Source of the DNA: Larkinella rosea
Lineage (GTDB): Bacteria > Bacteroidota > Bacteroidia > Cytophagales > Spirosomataceae
Direction of reading: 5' to 3'
Assembly (NCBI RefSeq): GCF_003858635.1
Contig: NZ_RQJO01000016.1
Span: 124,001-188,000, forward strand
Length of the DNA stretch: 64,000 nt
Part shown: positions 32,792-42,785 of the stretch, one piece after another
Layout of the letters: every line of letters starts with the position of its first letter
Position numbering within the stretch: position 1 is the first letter of the stretch
The notes under the pieces: generated by a model
What the model saw: only the letters and a program-made list of their open reading frames with translations
Databases searched by the model: none
What the model was told of the DNA's origin: nothing
Position numbers and translations under genes: made by a program

Positions 32792-34261
32792 ATGAAACAA
32801 TTCTTCTTGCTTTCTCTGGTTTTTATTGCCTCTATTCTTGTTGTTTCGTGCGACACCAAGGCGAAAAAAGAGAACCTGTTAAAAGCGGTCTTGGCGCATT
32901 ATCAATCGCCGGCCGACAGCCTGCAGCGGAAATCGGCGGTATTTTTAATCGAGAATATCGACGGGCTCTCGACCGGCAAATCCGAAACCGCTGATTTGGG
33001 AAATGTCGATTCGGATTACCTCATTAAAAACATTGATCTGGCTGTAAAGGCCGCATCTGCGCAGTTGCGGGATGGCTCGCTTTCGTTCGCGGATTTCTGT
33101 GAATACGTGCTGCCGTATCGACTGGCCAATGAACCCCTGACCGACTGGCGGCAACAGGGGCTGAAACAGTTTGCCTTCCTGCTCGATACGTTTCGGCTGG
33201 CCGAACCCCCAAACATGGATCTGACTACGAATATCAATTCTAAAATTACCCCGGGATTTACCTATTCGCCCACTGCCGAACCCGCACAGTATCAATCCTG
33301 GGGGCAATTGATGGAGAACAAAAAAGGGAATTGCTGGGCAATGACGAGTTTGCTCAATTACCCCCTGCGGGCCCTGGGCGTTGCCGTCGCGACGGACTTT
33401 GTTCCCCGATGGGGGAATAATAACGGCGAAACCCACGCCTGGAATGCACTCAGAATATCGGATAAAAAATGGGTGCCTTTTATGGGCTGCGAAAGCCCGC
33501 CCGGCCAATTTGATCCATTTGGTATTGTCACCGCCAAACGGTTTCCCGGCAAGATTTTTCGGAAAACCTATTCCATCAATCGGGAGACATTGCCTCACCT
33601 GATTTCCGATCAGGACGACATTCCTTATCAGCTTTTAAACGATCGAATTATTGATGTAACCGATCTCTATCTTCCCGTTGGTGATATCGCGGTGAAGCTT
33701 GATAATCCGGACATTAAAATGGCATATCTGTCCGTTTTTTCGAACGGTGACTGGTCACCGGTTTTTTGGTCTAAAATGGAAAATAACCAGTATCTATTCC
33801 GGAAAATGGCGCGGAGAGTTTTATATATGCCGAGTACTTATGCATCGGGTGATGGCACAAAACCGGTCGGCGCTCCACTATATATTGATTCGTTGGGAAA
33901 AATCGTCATTTGCAAACCAGCACTTAAAAAGAGGACATCGATTGCTATTAAGACAGTCCAATCCATGGCATTTGACGAACTTGATGTGTTTAGCTCAGGC
34001 AAAAAAGGGCTGGATTTCACATTGGCAATGGATAGCATTTGCCTTGGATTAAAATGGAGTCCACCCATTCTGAATCAGACCTATAACCTTTTTTACTGGG
34101 ATAATGGCTGGCAGTTTGTGGGGAAACAGAAGAAAAACGCAACCCGTCCATTGCAGTTTGACAATGTTCCGTCGGGTGCCATTTATCGGTTATTACCCGA
34201 AAATCCGACGAATAAAGAGCGGATTTTTACTTATGCCAACGGGAAACAAACCTGGTTGTAA
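32792..34261 (+). CDS. Transglutaminase-like lipoprotein, copy 1
   Basis: A 489-aa lipoprotein (lipobox V-V-S-C, Cys20). A transglutaminase/papain-like core is seen at Cys181 (K-G-N-C-W-A-M-T-S) and His215 (G-E-T-H-A-W-N-A-L) with the usual spacing. The third acidic residue is probably in the following strand. An N-terminal helical region (about 25-140) and a beta-rich C-terminal domain flank it. It is about 60 percent identical by eye to the next gene. Such proteins can be peptidases, transglutaminases or peptide:N-glycanase-like amidases. Location is periplasm or outer membrane. Confidence 0.78.
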   Translation: MKQFFLLSLVFIASILVVSCDTKAKKENLLKAVLAHYQSPADSLQRKSAVFLIENIDGLSTGKSETADLGNVDSDYLIKNIDLAVKAASAQLRDGSLSFADFCEYVLPYRLANEPLTDWRQQGLKQFAFLLDTFRLAEPPNMDLTTNINSKITPGFTYSPTAEPAQYQSWGQLMENKKGNCWAMTSLLNYPLRALGVAVATDFVPRWGNNNGETHAWNALRISDKKWVPFMGCESPPGQFDPFGIVTAKRFPGKIFRKTYSINRETLPHLISDQDDIPYQLLNDRIIDVTDLYLPVGDIAVKLDNPDIKMAYLSVFSNGDWSPVFWSKMENNQYLFRKMARRVLYMPSTYASGDGTKPVGAPLYIDSLGKIVICKPALKKRTSIAIKTVQSMAFDELDVFSSGKKGLDFTLAMDSICLGLKWSPPILNQTYNLFYWDNGWQFVGKQKKNATRPLQFDNVPSGAIYRLLPENPTNKERIFTYANGKQTWL

Positions 34262-34309
34262 ATGAAGTTACGTGTTCTCCTCTTACCATTTAATACAGTT
34301 TGTTTTTTC

Positions 34310-35788
34310 ATGAAACCGGTATTTTATCTTTCCATTTTATTCCTCAGTAGTGTTCTTTGTGGATGTGATAAAAAGAAAGTTAAAGACAACTTATTGCAGG
34401 ATGTTCTGGCGCATTATAAAGCACCGGGCGATAGTCTCCAGCGTCGGTCGGCGGTTTTTCTGATCGAACACATGGACGGTAATTCGACCGGCGAATCCGA
34501 AACGGATGATATTGGTAACGTGGAGGCCGATTACCTCATTAAAAACATTGATCTGGCCCTGCAAAACGCTTCCGGACAGTTGCGGGACGCTTCTTTATCA
34601 TTCGCCGATTTTTGCGAATACGTTCTTCCCTATCGGATTGCCAACGAACCGCTGACGCCCTGGCGCGAGCAATGCCTGAACGAGTTCGGTTCGCTGCGGG
34701 ATACATTTCAACGGGCCGATGACCGGAATATCGCCGTCTGTAAGCACATCAACATTGCATTCTACCGAGAGCTGAAGTACAGCATGAACGCCAAACCCGC
34801 GCGCTACCGGGCGTGGGAGGAAATGGCGAAAAACAAAGAGGGCGACTGCTGGCTGATGACATCCGTTATCGAGTACCCGCTGCGGGCGATGGGCATGGCG
34901 GTTACCACGGATTTTGTGCCGATGTGGGGCAACAGCAACGGCGGCCCGCACGCCTGGAATGTGATGGTCACCTCGAACCATTCGTGGACGAAATTTATGG
35001 GTTGCGAACGGTATCCGGCGTTTCCGGCCGACTACGATCCGCTGATTACTTACCACGAGTTGCGACGTGCGGGGAAGGTATTTCGGAAAACGTATACCGT
35101 CAACAAGGCCACGCTGCCCCATCTGTTGAGCGACGAAGACGATATTCCGTATAATCTCCAGTTCGACCGGGTGATCGACGTTACGGATCAGTATTTTCCG
35201 GTCGCCGACATTGATCTGACGCTTGCAGACGGTTCGGAGCCGGAAATGGTGTATCTGGCCACGTTTTCGAACGGCGAATGGGTGCCGGTTTCCTGGTCGA
35301 AGCCCGAAAAAAACCGCTGCCGGTTTCCAAAAATGGCGAAAGGCGTGCTGTATTTACCCTGTACGTACCGGGGCGGAAAAGGAATAACGGCCATCGATAA
35401 GCCTTTTTATCTGGACGAGGAAACGGGGCAGAAAGTGGTTTTCCAACCGGATTTGCAGCGTAAAACCGCTGTTCAGGTGGCCTACACCCGCTCTAAATTA
35501 ATGGAAGAAATTGGCGCTTTTTCGCTGAACCGAGCCGATTTGGAGCTTTTTCAGACGATGGACAGCATCTGTCTGGATCAAAAACGAAGTGTGCCGCTGG
35601 CCGACCAAACCTACCGGCTTTTTTATTGGGATAACGGCTGGCAACTGGCGGGCGAACAGAAAAAAGGAGCAAAACCGTTGCAGTTTGTGAATGTTCCGGC
35701 GGGTGCCTTGTACCGCTTACTGCCCGAAAATCCGAAGAATACGGAGCGGTTTTTCTCCTACGCCGAAAACCGGCAGCTTTGGTGGTGA
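34310..35788 (+). CDS. Transglutaminase-like lipoprotein, copy 2
   Basis: The ATG at 34310 gives a lipoprotein signal (L-C-G-C, Cys19) and is preferred over the in-frame ATG at 34262, which directly follows the previous stop. The 492-aa product repeats the whole architecture of its upstream neighbour, including Cys180 (E-G-D-C-W-L-M-T-S), His214 (G-P-H-A-W-N-V) and the ending W-D-N-G-W-Q and P-A-G-A-L-Y-R-L-L-P-E-N-P. The pair is a tandem duplication that has diverged throughout, and both keep the catalytic Cys and His. It is the last gene of the plus-strand run and is followed by a large hairpin. Confidence 0.78.
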   Translation: MKPVFYLSILFLSSVLCGCDKKKVKDNLLQDVLAHYKAPGDSLQRRSAVFLIEHMDGNSTGESETDDIGNVEADYLIKNIDLALQNASGQLRDASLSFADFCEYVLPYRIANEPLTPWREQCLNEFGSLRDTFQRADDRNIAVCKHINIAFYRELKYSMNAKPARYRAWEEMAKNKEGDCWLMTSVIEYPLRAMGMAVTTDFVPMWGNSNGGPHAWNVMVTSNHSWTKFMGCERYPAFPADYDPLITYHELRRAGKVFRKTYTVNKATLPHLLSDEDDIPYNLQFDRVIDVTDQYFPVADIDLTLADGSEPEMVYLATFSNGEWVPVSWSKPEKNRCRFPKMAKGVLYLPCTYRGGKGITAIDKPFYLDEETGQKVVFQPDLQRKTAVQVAYTRSKLMEEIGAFSLNRADLELFQTMDSICLDQKRSVPLADQTYRLFYWDNGWQLAGEQKKGAKPLQFVNVPAGALYRLLPENPKNTERFFSYAENRQLWW

Positions 35789-35793
35789 ATGGT

Positions 35794-35892
35794 AAGAGAC
35801 AAAAGAGGAGAGACAGGAGAATAAAGACAAACGTGTTACTCGCTGGTCTTTGTTCTCCTGTCTCACCTCTCTTTTCTCTCCTCGCTTGTCTT
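35794..35892. terminator. Large imperfect hairpin between convergent genes
   Basis: A purine-rich arm (35794-35828, containing AGAGACAGGAGAATAAAGAC) pairs with a pyrimidine-rich arm starting GTCTTTGTTCTCCTGTCTC (35846 onwards) over roughly 30 bp with a few mismatches and small bulges. It fills the gap between the transglutaminase gene and the convergent SnoaL-like gene. It probably acts as a bidirectional transcript end. The length and imperfect pairing also fit a dispersed repeat. Confidence 0.6.
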
Positions 35893-35898
35893 AAAAAA

Positions 35899-36339
35899 TC
35901 ATACCCCCAACTGGTGCTGAAAACTGGCGTGATCCCAGTCGATGGCGACGGCCACAATTTTATCGTCTTCGTTGAAGCGGAAAATGAAAATATGGTCGCT
36001 GTTAAACCGTAACCCTTTGTTGGTAATTCCGGCAAAATCGGCGGTTTGCGTTCCAAATAAAACCACATTGCAGACAATTTTATCGTCTTCTGTGGTCACT
36101 TTATCAACGGTGTTGTCGATGTCCGGGAAAGCGCCGATGACGCCCGTCCAGAAATTGCGGCCCAGTTCGCCGATGGTTCCCTGGGGTTCGGGGCCGAGCG
36201 GCATGAGCCAGAATTCGCCGTTTGGATCGAAAAGAGCCATCATGCGTTCGATATCGCGTTCCTGATAGGCCGAGAAAAATTCAATGCTGGTACCTTTGCG
36301 GGTCAGGTCGGTTAATGATTCGGTTTGTGTCGTTTTCAT
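35899..36339 (-). CDS. SnoaL-like/NTF2-fold protein
   Basis: A 146-aa cone-shaped alpha/beta-barrel protein. The N-terminal helix I-E-F-F-S-A-Y-Q-E-R-D-I-E-R-M-M, then A-L-F-D-P-N-G-E-F, G-T-I-G-E-L-G and the final strands I-D-W-D-H-A-S-F are typical of SnoaL-like polyketide-cyclase/isomerase relatives. No specific catalytic assignment is possible. It stands alone on the minus strand 97 bases downstream of the AraC-type regulator, which could control it. Confidence 0.82.
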   Translation of the reverse strand: MKTTQTESLTDLTRKGTSIEFFSAYQERDIERMMALFDPNGEFWLMPLGPEPQGTIGELGRNFWTGVIGAFPDIDNTVDKVTTEDDKIVCNVVLFGTQTADFAGITNKGLRFNSDHIFIFRFNEDDKIVAVAIDWDHASFQHQLGV

Positions 36340-36436
36340 GACAAGGTATGGTTAAATGATGACCCAAAATTACCCGACGACCCGCTAGGCTCATTGTATA
36401 AATGCGACATTTTAGGTGCGGTTTAAAAACCGGTGC

Positions 36437-37255
36437 CTAGGATTTTAAAAAATTAGCCAGTTCGACGTTATTCCGCACGTAAAGAGAGGGATTTCGCCCC
36501 ATAAAACCACTGAACTCCCGGATAAAATGCGACTGATCATAATACCCGGCGTGGTAAATGACATCGTGCCAATCGTCCACATTCCAGCGTTTATGGGCCA
36601 GTTGCGCACACAGATAACTGATGCGCCGGATGCGGGCGTAGTATTTCGGACTGACACCTACCTTCAACAGAAATTTCCGTTCAAACTGCCGGCGACAAAC
36701 GTATAGTTCGTCCATCAACGCATTGATATTGATGATCCCGCGCTGCTCCACAATCAGGTTGGCAACGTAGTCAGTTCGGTCGGTTTCGGCGCCGGTGCGG
36801 GCCAGTTGGGTATTTAAAAACGCTTCCAGCAGTTGAATCCGTCCGGTGGGACTGTCGGGTTCGGTTATGTGTTGCTGAATCGATTGGATTCGGTCGCCGA
36901 GAACGGCCGCCAGTTCGATGCGCTCATCGGTGAATTCATACATTGGCAATCCGAACAGGCTATTCAGGCCCGCCGGACGGAAAACCGCCCCGACCATTCC
37001 AATCTGACCGCTCAGTTGCAGTTGATAACTGCCCGTGGACTGGCCGCTCAGGAACGATACCGGCACCGCAGTCTGGCCGTTTTTCTGGGTTAGAAGCTGA
37101 TACGGATCACCGTAATTGAAGACCAGCGAACCAAAGCCGTTGGGTGGTGACTCCACGGTGATGGATTGTTTCAGCGACTGCGCGTTTTCCCAAACGTAGT
37201 AGCATTCCACAAAGGGGCGCAGATGGGGAGCCGGTTGGTATTTTTTGTAAAACAT
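36437..37255 (-). CDS. AraC-family transcriptional regulator
   Basis: A 272-aa regulator. The N-terminal sensory domain starts P-A-P-H-L-R-P-F-V-E-C-Y-Y-V-W and has the G-A-V-F-R-P-A-G-L-N-S-L-F-G block of the DUF6597-type domain. The C-terminal pair of helix-turn-helices (V-C-R-R-Q-F-E-R-K-F, and A-G-Y-Y-D-Q-S-H-F-I-R-E-F with G-R-N-P-S-L-Y) is canonical AraC/XylS. The ligand is unknown. It may control the SnoaL-like gene just downstream, or the SusC/SusD pair divergent from it. Confidence 0.9.
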   Translation of the reverse strand: MFYKKYQPAPHLRPFVECYYVWENAQSLKQSITVESPPNGFGSLVFNYGDPYQLLTQKNGQTAVPVSFLSGQSTGSYQLQLSGQIGMVGAVFRPAGLNSLFGLPMYEFTDERIELAAVLGDRIQSIQQHITEPDSPTGRIQLLEAFLNTQLARTGAETDRTDYVANLIVEQRGIININALMDELYVCRRQFERKFLLKVGVSPKYYARIRRISYLCAQLAHKRWNVDDWHDVIYHAGYYDQSHFIREFSGFMGRNPSLYVRNNVELANFLKS

Positions 37256-37717
37256 AGTATGACGCTGGAGCAGACCAAGTTACATCTTTCTGGGCCAAAA
37301 CCGCCCAGCGATTTAGCAAAAGGTAGCCGGGAAGTAATAACTGGTGAGTTTCAGCCTATAGTTAACAGGGAGGGTGTATTTCCGGGAGCCGGTTGAATGT
37401 CCGAAATAAGATGCGAAACGCGGTCGGAATGCGAGCCGTTTTTGGCAAAGTTTCATCGAATGGAACGAAGGTATTTTTTCAAAAAAAGTGGGCCATTCGC
37501 TAAAAATCAAAAAATAATATCAAAAATATCTAATTCCTGATTTTACCCGGAACGAGCTAATTTTCAGTCTTTTTTGGCCGCAACACGTAGTTTTAAGTCC
37601 GATAATAGCCACGATACGCTACGATCTAGAGAAAATAATTTCAGTAAGTCGACCGGTTCTTTTGACTTTATCCGGCAGTCCCAGCACCAATTATTTTCAA
37701 TCCTAAACTAGCACCTT
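37256..37717. other. Intergenic leader of the SusC/SusD operon
   Basis: About 460 AT-rich bases between the divergent AraC-type and SusC genes. It must carry both promoters. I could not find a full TTTG-spacer-TAnnTTTG promoter with proper spacing, and there is no convincing small gene or strong hairpin. Confidence 0.35.
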
Positions 37718-40700
37718 ATGGGCTTACACGTTACTATCCTGTTTCGGCAGGGGTGGTTCAGGAGTCTGTTTATGACACTCCTGCTTTCCTGCCAGCTGGC
37801 TCCAGCTATTTCAGCTACCCATGTACACCCGCTTTCAGGGCGGTTTATCGACAAAACCATTACTGGCCGGGTCGTCACCCAGGAAGACAATACGCCGATC
37901 CCCGGCGTAACGGTGGTGATCAAAGGCACGACGACCGGAACCAATACCGATGTCGATGGCAAGTATCAACTCAAGGTCAGCGACGACAACGCCATTCTGA
38001 TCTTCTCGGCGGTAGGCTATGTATCCCAGGAAAAACCGGTCGGCAACCTGAGCATCATCGATGTAACGCTGACCAGCGACCAGAAAATGCTGAATGAAGT
38101 GGTGGTTGTCGGTTACGGAACCCAGAAAAAGCGGGATTTGACCGGGGCGGTTTCGCAGATCAACACCACTAAACTCGAAAATGAAAACCCCAACTCCGTG
38201 CAGGACATTCTGCGGGGCAACGTGGCCGGTTTGAGCGTCGGGATGTCGCCGTCGGCCAAAGGCGGTGGTAGCCTGCTGGTGCGGGGCCGCAACTCCCTCA
38301 ATGCCGCCACCAGCCCGCTGCTGGTGCTGGACGGCGCAATTTATTACGGGGAGTTGTCGGACATTAACCCGAACGACATTGAAACCATTGACGTATTGAA
38401 GGATGCCAGTTCGGCGGCTGTTTTTGGGGCAAAAGCCGCCAGCGGGGTTATTCTCATCACGACGAAAAAAGGGAAAGAAGGCAAACCGATCATCAACATC
38501 AATTCCAATATCGGGATGGCGAGCGTGGGCCGGGACCAACCGGTGTATAGCCCGGACGGTTTTGTTTCGTGGCGGAGCGATGTGATGAAAAACATCAACT
38601 CCACGTTTAAACCGGGCCAATTCGACAATCCGGCTAACCTGCCGGCCGGCGTGACGCTGGACCAGTGGCTGGCGTATGACGGATCCAAAGGCGACCCGAC
38701 TACGATCTGGCTGCAACGGCTGGGGATGCAACCCATCGAAATTGAAAACTACAAGGCGGGCCGCAGCGTCGACTGGTACAACATGATTTTCCAGAACGGC
38801 ATGCGCCAGGATCATACGGTGAGCGTTTCGGGCCGGAACGATGGCACGAATTACTACTTCTCGCTGGGGTATCTGGACAACAAAGGGATGCTTTACAACG
38901 ACCGGTTTAAAACCGTTCGGGGGCGTTTGAATCTGGAAACCAAGATCAGCAAATTCCTGTCCGTGGGCGTAACGACCCAGTTCTCCGACCGCGATGAAAG
39001 CCCGATCGTGGCGGATTATAACCTCGCCCGGACGCTCTCGCCCTGGGGAACACCCTTGAACGACGATGGCAGTTACAAATGGCGTCCGAACAACGAGGCC
39101 AGTGGCGGCATTCACCCGTACTACAACATGAGTTTGACGGATCAGAAAGTCAAATACACGACGCTGAACGCAACCCTGTTTGGGCTGGTGACCCTGCCGT
39201 TCGGTATTACGTACCGGGTCAATTTCACACCCCGCTACGAGTTTTACGAAAAATTCAATTCCATTTCGTCGAAACACGCGGATTATGCGGCCACCGGCGG
39301 AACAGCCAGCCGCCAGGAGTACAAGATTTATTACTGGCAGGTGGACAATATCCTGAAGTGGAACAAGGTCTTCGGAAAGCACAGCTTCGACGTAACCCTG
39401 CTGGCCAATGCGGAGAAATACCAGAAATGGGATAACACCATGACAAACAAGGGCTTTCTGCCCACCGACGCGCTGGGCTATCACGGGATCAGCACCGGAA
39501 CGAGCCCGACGGTTTCCAGCAACGACGAATACAGCACGGGTGACGGTCTGATGGCGCGCTTGTTCTATTCCTTCAAAGACCGGTATATGGTGACGCTGTC
39601 GACCCGCCGGGACGGTTATTCGGCCTTTGGTCAGCAAAATCCGCGCGCGCTGTTTTCTTCGGCAGCTTTGGGCTGGGTGTTCACGGATGAGAAATTCTTC
39701 AAAAGCAGCTGGCTGAACTACGGAAAATTGCGGTTGTCGTGGGGGAGCAACGGAAACCGGGACATTGGCCGTTACGTCGCCTTATCGGATCTGACCACCG
39801 GGAAATACCTCTACGTCAAGCAGGACGGTACGGTTTATCAGGCCAATCAGTTGTACGTCAACCGCATGCAGAATCCGAACCTGAAGTGGGAGCGGACGTC
39901 TTCGCTGAACCTCGGTTTCGATTTCGGTATTCTGAACAACAAGATCGACGGTTCAATCGAATTCTATAAATCCTCGACGAAGGATTTGCTGGTTCAGCGG
40001 TCGCTGCCGAACGTCGTGGGATTTGACTGGGTGATGGACAACCTGGGCGAAGTGCAAAACCGGGGGATTGAATTCAGCCTGAACTCGGTGAACATCGACC
40101 GGCCTAATTTCTCCTGGCGGTCGATGGCGACGTTCCAGTTAAACCGGAACAAGATCGTTCACCTCTACGGCGACAAAGACGCCAATGGCAAGGAAATCGA
40201 CGACGTAGCCAACCGCTGGTTTATCGGCCATTCGATTGACGAAATCTGGAACTTCCAGGTCGACGGTGTGTGGCAAACCAGCGAGAAAGAGCAAGCGACG
40301 AAATACGGCGTGCGCCCCGGTGATTTCAAAATCCGGGATGTCGACAACGACGGCAAATACACCAACGCCGACAAGGTGTTTCAGGGCTGGACCAACCCGC
40401 GTTTCCGCTGGACGTTGCGCAATGAGTTCAAGCTGTTCAAGAGCATCGATGTATCGTTTGTGCTGTATTCCTACTGGGGTCACAAAGCCGGTTTCAACCA
40501 GGCCAAAAACATCGACGGTTTTCTGGACCGCACCAGTTCGTACGTGTTGCCGTACTGGACGGAGTCGAACCCGATCAACGATTACGCCCGCCTGTATTCG
40601 AGCGAGGGGGGAGCCACCGGTTTTGGCGTTTACAAATACCGCTCGTTCATCCGGCTCGACAACATTTCCGTGGGCTACAGCCTGCCGAAATCCCTGGTGC

Positions 40701-40858
40701 AGAAGGCCAGCATCCAGAACATCAAATTCTTTGCGTCGGTCCGGAACGTGGGCTACTACGCGCCCCAGTGGAACTACTGGGATGCGGAACCCGACAGCGA
40801 TGGCAACAACGTACCGGTTCCGCGCATCCTGACGGCTGGAATTGATATTACCTTGTAA
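37718..40858 (+). CDS. SusC/RagA-family TonB-dependent outer-membrane transporter
   Basis: A 1046-aa outer-membrane receptor. After the signal peptide comes a carboxypeptidase-regulatory-like domain ([10 protein letters not shown], residues about 48-125). Next are the TonB box region [11 protein letters not shown], the plug ([22 protein letters not shown]), and a long barrel ending in a strand with I-D-I-T-L. No STN (FecR-signalling) domain is present. It imports an oligosaccharide with the SusD-like lipoprotein encoded immediately downstream. No glycoside hydrolase adjoins this pair, so the substrate cannot be inferred. Confidence 0.93.
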   Translation: MGLHVTILFRQGWFRSLFMTLLLSCQLAPAISATHVHPLSGRFIDKTITGRVVTQEDNTPIPGVTVVIKGTTTGTNTDVDGKYQLKVSDDNAILIFSAVGYVSQEKPVGNLSIIDVTLTSDQKMLNEVVVVGYGTQKKRDLTGAVSQINTTKLENENPNSVQDILRGNVAGLSVGMSPSAKGGGSLLVRGRNSLNAATSPLLVLDGAIYYGELSDINPNDIETIDVLKDASSAAVFGAKAASGVILITTKKGKEGKPIININSNIGMASVGRDQPVYSPDGFVSWRSDVMKNINSTFKPGQFDNPANLPAGVTLDQWLAYDGSKGDPTTIWLQRLGMQPIEIENYKAGRSVDWYNMIFQNGMRQDHTVSVSGRNDGTNYYFSLGYLDNKGMLYNDRFKTVRGRLNLETKISKFLSVGVTTQFSDRDESPIVADYNLARTLSPWGTPLNDDGSYKWRPNNEASGGIHPYYNMSLTDQKVKYTTLNATLFGLVTLPFGITYRVNFTPRYEFYEKFNSISSKHADYAATGGTASRQEYKIYYWQVDNILKWNKVFGKHSFDVTLLANAEKYQKWDNTMTNKGFLPTDALGYHGISTGTSPTVSSNDEYSTGDGLMARLFYSFKDRYMVTLSTRRDGYSAFGQQNPRALFSSAALGWVFTDEKFFKSSWLNYGKLRLSWGSNGNRDIGRYVALSDLTTGKYLYVKQDGTVYQANQLYVNRMQNPNLKWERTSSLNLGFDFGILNNKIDGSIEFYKSSTKDLLVQRSLPNVVGFDWVMDNLGEVQNRGIEFSLNSVNIDRPNFSWRSMATFQLNRNKIVHLYGDKDANGKEIDDVANRWFIGHSIDEIWNFQVDGVWQTSEKEQATKYGVRPGDFKIRDVDNDGKYTNADKVFQGWTNPRFRWTLRNEFKLFKSIDVSFVLYSYWGHKAGFNQAKNIDGFLDRTSSYVLPYWTESNPINDYARLYSSEGGATGFGVYKYRSFIRLDNISVGYSLPKSLVQKASIQNIKFFASVRNVGYYAPQWNYWDAEPDSDGNNVPVPRILTAGIDITL

Positions 40859-40877
40859 ACTATTGTTCGCAGAAATC

Positions 40878-42707
40878 ATGAAAATTCATACGATAAATTC
40901 AAAGCGGGGCGTTGTGCTGGGAACCATTTTCCTGGCGGCCACGCTGACCAGCTGCGATAAGTCCTGGCTGGAACCCAAACCGCTCTCGTTTTTTGCCCCC
41001 GAAAATACGTTCAACGACCCCGCCGGTTTGCGGGCTACGCTGGTGGCCTGCGAGCGCAATATGCGGATCGAATGGTACGGCGATGCCCCCCCGATGGTGA
41101 CGGAGGCCATTTTCTCGGATATTGCCGTGGAAGGAACCACCGACAAATCGGGTCCGGCGCAGAACATGAACCTGCAGATTACGCCGACCGCCCAGTTGAA
41201 CAGCGGGGATTACAACAAAATTGGCTGGTACTGGAGCGAGGGTTACAAAGGCATTAAATACGCCAATGCGGCCATCACCCGGATCGATCAGCCGAAGTAT
41301 ACGTCCGAACAGCAGAAGAACGAGATTCTGGGTATGGCGTATTTCCACCGCGCAGCCCGCTACTACCGCCTGACCCACCAGTTCGGCGATGTGCCGCTGA
41401 TTCTGGAAGAGGTGAGTACGCCCAAACTGGATTACCAATCGACCAAACGGGAAGTCATTCTGCAACGAATGAAGAAGGATCTGGAGCAGGCCGAAGGCTG
41501 GGTTCCGCCCGTCATGGACAAAGGGACGGTGAACAAAGGATCGATCAGCCATTTGCTGACGAAGATCAACCTCTCGCTGGGCCTGTTCGACGACGCCATC
41601 AAATCGGCCAGCAATGTCATCGACGGCGGCACGCACGCGCTGATGAAAACCCGGTTTGGCGTGAATCAGGCAGATGCGACCAAAAACGTGATCTGGGATT
41701 TGCACCGGCCGGAAAACAAGTCGATTGCGGCCAACCGCGAAGGTCTGATGATGGTGATTGACCGGTTGCTGCTCGATGGAAACGCCGACGGTGGGATTCA
41801 GCTGATGCGGAACACCGTTCCGTTCTGGCACAACAACATCAATACGCCAAACGGAAACCGGGGCACCATCGACACCTACGCCATCGAAATCGATCAGGTG
41901 AACAAAGTGGGGCGCGGCATTGGGCGGGTTCGGCCCACCTGGTATTCGACGCACAGCGTCTGGGATGATAAAAACGATTTGCGCCACGCGCCCGGCAACT
42001 GGATGCGGATGCAGGATCTGGTGTATAACAATCCGGCGCTCAAAGGCAAAGATTCGTTTTACGGCAAGAACCTGCAACTCCGGACGGATGCCGGTGCTTT
42101 GCTGACCATCGACACGATCCGGTGCTGGTTCGACTGGCCCGCCTATAAGCTGTTTATTCCCGATCCGGAACGCGTTCAGGCCACCGGAGGTCATACCGAC
42201 TGGTACGTGTTCCGACTGGCCGAAACCTACCTGCTGCGGGCCGAAGCCTATTTCTGGAAGGGCGATCTGGCCAATGCCGCCAAGGATTTGAACGAGGTTC
42301 GGGCGCGGGCCGGGGCGGCCCCGCTGGCCCCGTCGGCGATTAACATCGGAACGATTCTGGATGAACGGGCGCGCGAACTCTACTTTGAAGAACCGCGTAA
42401 AACCGAGCTGACCCGGATTGCCTACATTCTGGCGAAAACCGGTAAACCCGCTTACAACGGAAAAACGTATTCGCTGGAGAATTTCTCCGACAATAACTTT
42501 TTCTACGACCGGGTGATCGAAAAAAGCAATTTCTACAACAAGGGCGTCGTAACCCGCCACGGCGACGAATTCAAAATCAGCCCGTATCATGTCCTGTGGC
42601 CGGTTCCGCAAAATGCCATCGACGGCAACTCGAAGGGAATCATCAACCAGAACAAAGGTTACGCCGGTTTTGAGAAGAACATTCCGCCGTTGACGGAGGT
42701 CAAATAA
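40878..42707 (+). CDS. SusD/RagB-family nutrient-binding outer-membrane lipoprotein
   Basis: The ATG at 40878, 19 bases after the SusC stop, gives a lipoprotein signal ending L-T-S-C. The open frame also runs upstream into SusC but has no conserved sequence there. The 609-aa product has the helical TPR core of the SusD family ([45 protein letters not shown]). It binds the glycan at the surface and closes over the SusC pore. Its transcript ends in a perfect hairpin at 42731. Confidence 0.93.
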   Translation: MKIHTINSKRGVVLGTIFLAATLTSCDKSWLEPKPLSFFAPENTFNDPAGLRATLVACERNMRIEWYGDAPPMVTEAIFSDIAVEGTTDKSGPAQNMNLQITPTAQLNSGDYNKIGWYWSEGYKGIKYANAAITRIDQPKYTSEQQKNEILGMAYFHRAARYYRLTHQFGDVPLILEEVSTPKLDYQSTKREVILQRMKKDLEQAEGWVPPVMDKGTVNKGSISHLLTKINLSLGLFDDAIKSASNVIDGGTHALMKTRFGVNQADATKNVIWDLHRPENKSIAANREGLMMVIDRLLLDGNADGGIQLMRNTVPFWHNNINTPNGNRGTIDTYAIEIDQVNKVGRGIGRVRPTWYSTHSVWDDKNDLRHAPGNWMRMQDLVYNNPALKGKDSFYGKNLQLRTDAGALLTIDTIRCWFDWPAYKLFIPDPERVQATGGHTDWYVFRLAETYLLRAEAYFWKGDLANAAKDLNEVRARAGAAPLAPSAINIGTILDERARELYFEEPRKTELTRIAYILAKTGKPAYNGKTYSLENFSDNNFFYDRVIEKSNFYNKGVVTRHGDEFKISPYHVLWPVPQNAIDGNSKGIINQNKGYAGFEKNIPPLTEVK

Positions 42708-42730
42708 ACCGGTTTTAGTCGGTATGGTTA

Positions 42731-42769
42731 AAACGATAAAAGCCCCGGCATCCGGGGCTTTTATCGTTT
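42731..42769. terminator. Perfect bidirectional terminator
   Basis: AAACGATAAAAGCCCCGG (42731-42748) and its exact reverse complement (42752-42769) flank the three-base loop CAT, an 18-bp perfect stem with A/T-rich outer ends. Each strand therefore has a GC stem followed by T-rich sequence. It separates the convergent SusD and M16 genes and should end both transcripts. Confidence 0.88.
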
Positions 42770-42785
42770 CGGGTGGTTACTTTCC

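Noticed and set aside
37500-37717. A Bacteroidota promoter for the SusC gene
   Set aside because: Several TA-rich stretches resemble a -7 element, but none has a TTTG at the right distance.
37835-39637. A 600-codon open frame opposite the SusC gene
   Set aside because: It is antisense to an unmistakable SusC reading frame and has low-complexity, arginine- and histidine-rich composition. It is a shadow of GC-rich codon usage.
40899-42611. A 570-codon open frame opposite the SusD gene
   Set aside because: It is antisense to a canonical SusD frame and shows no domain or signal peptide.
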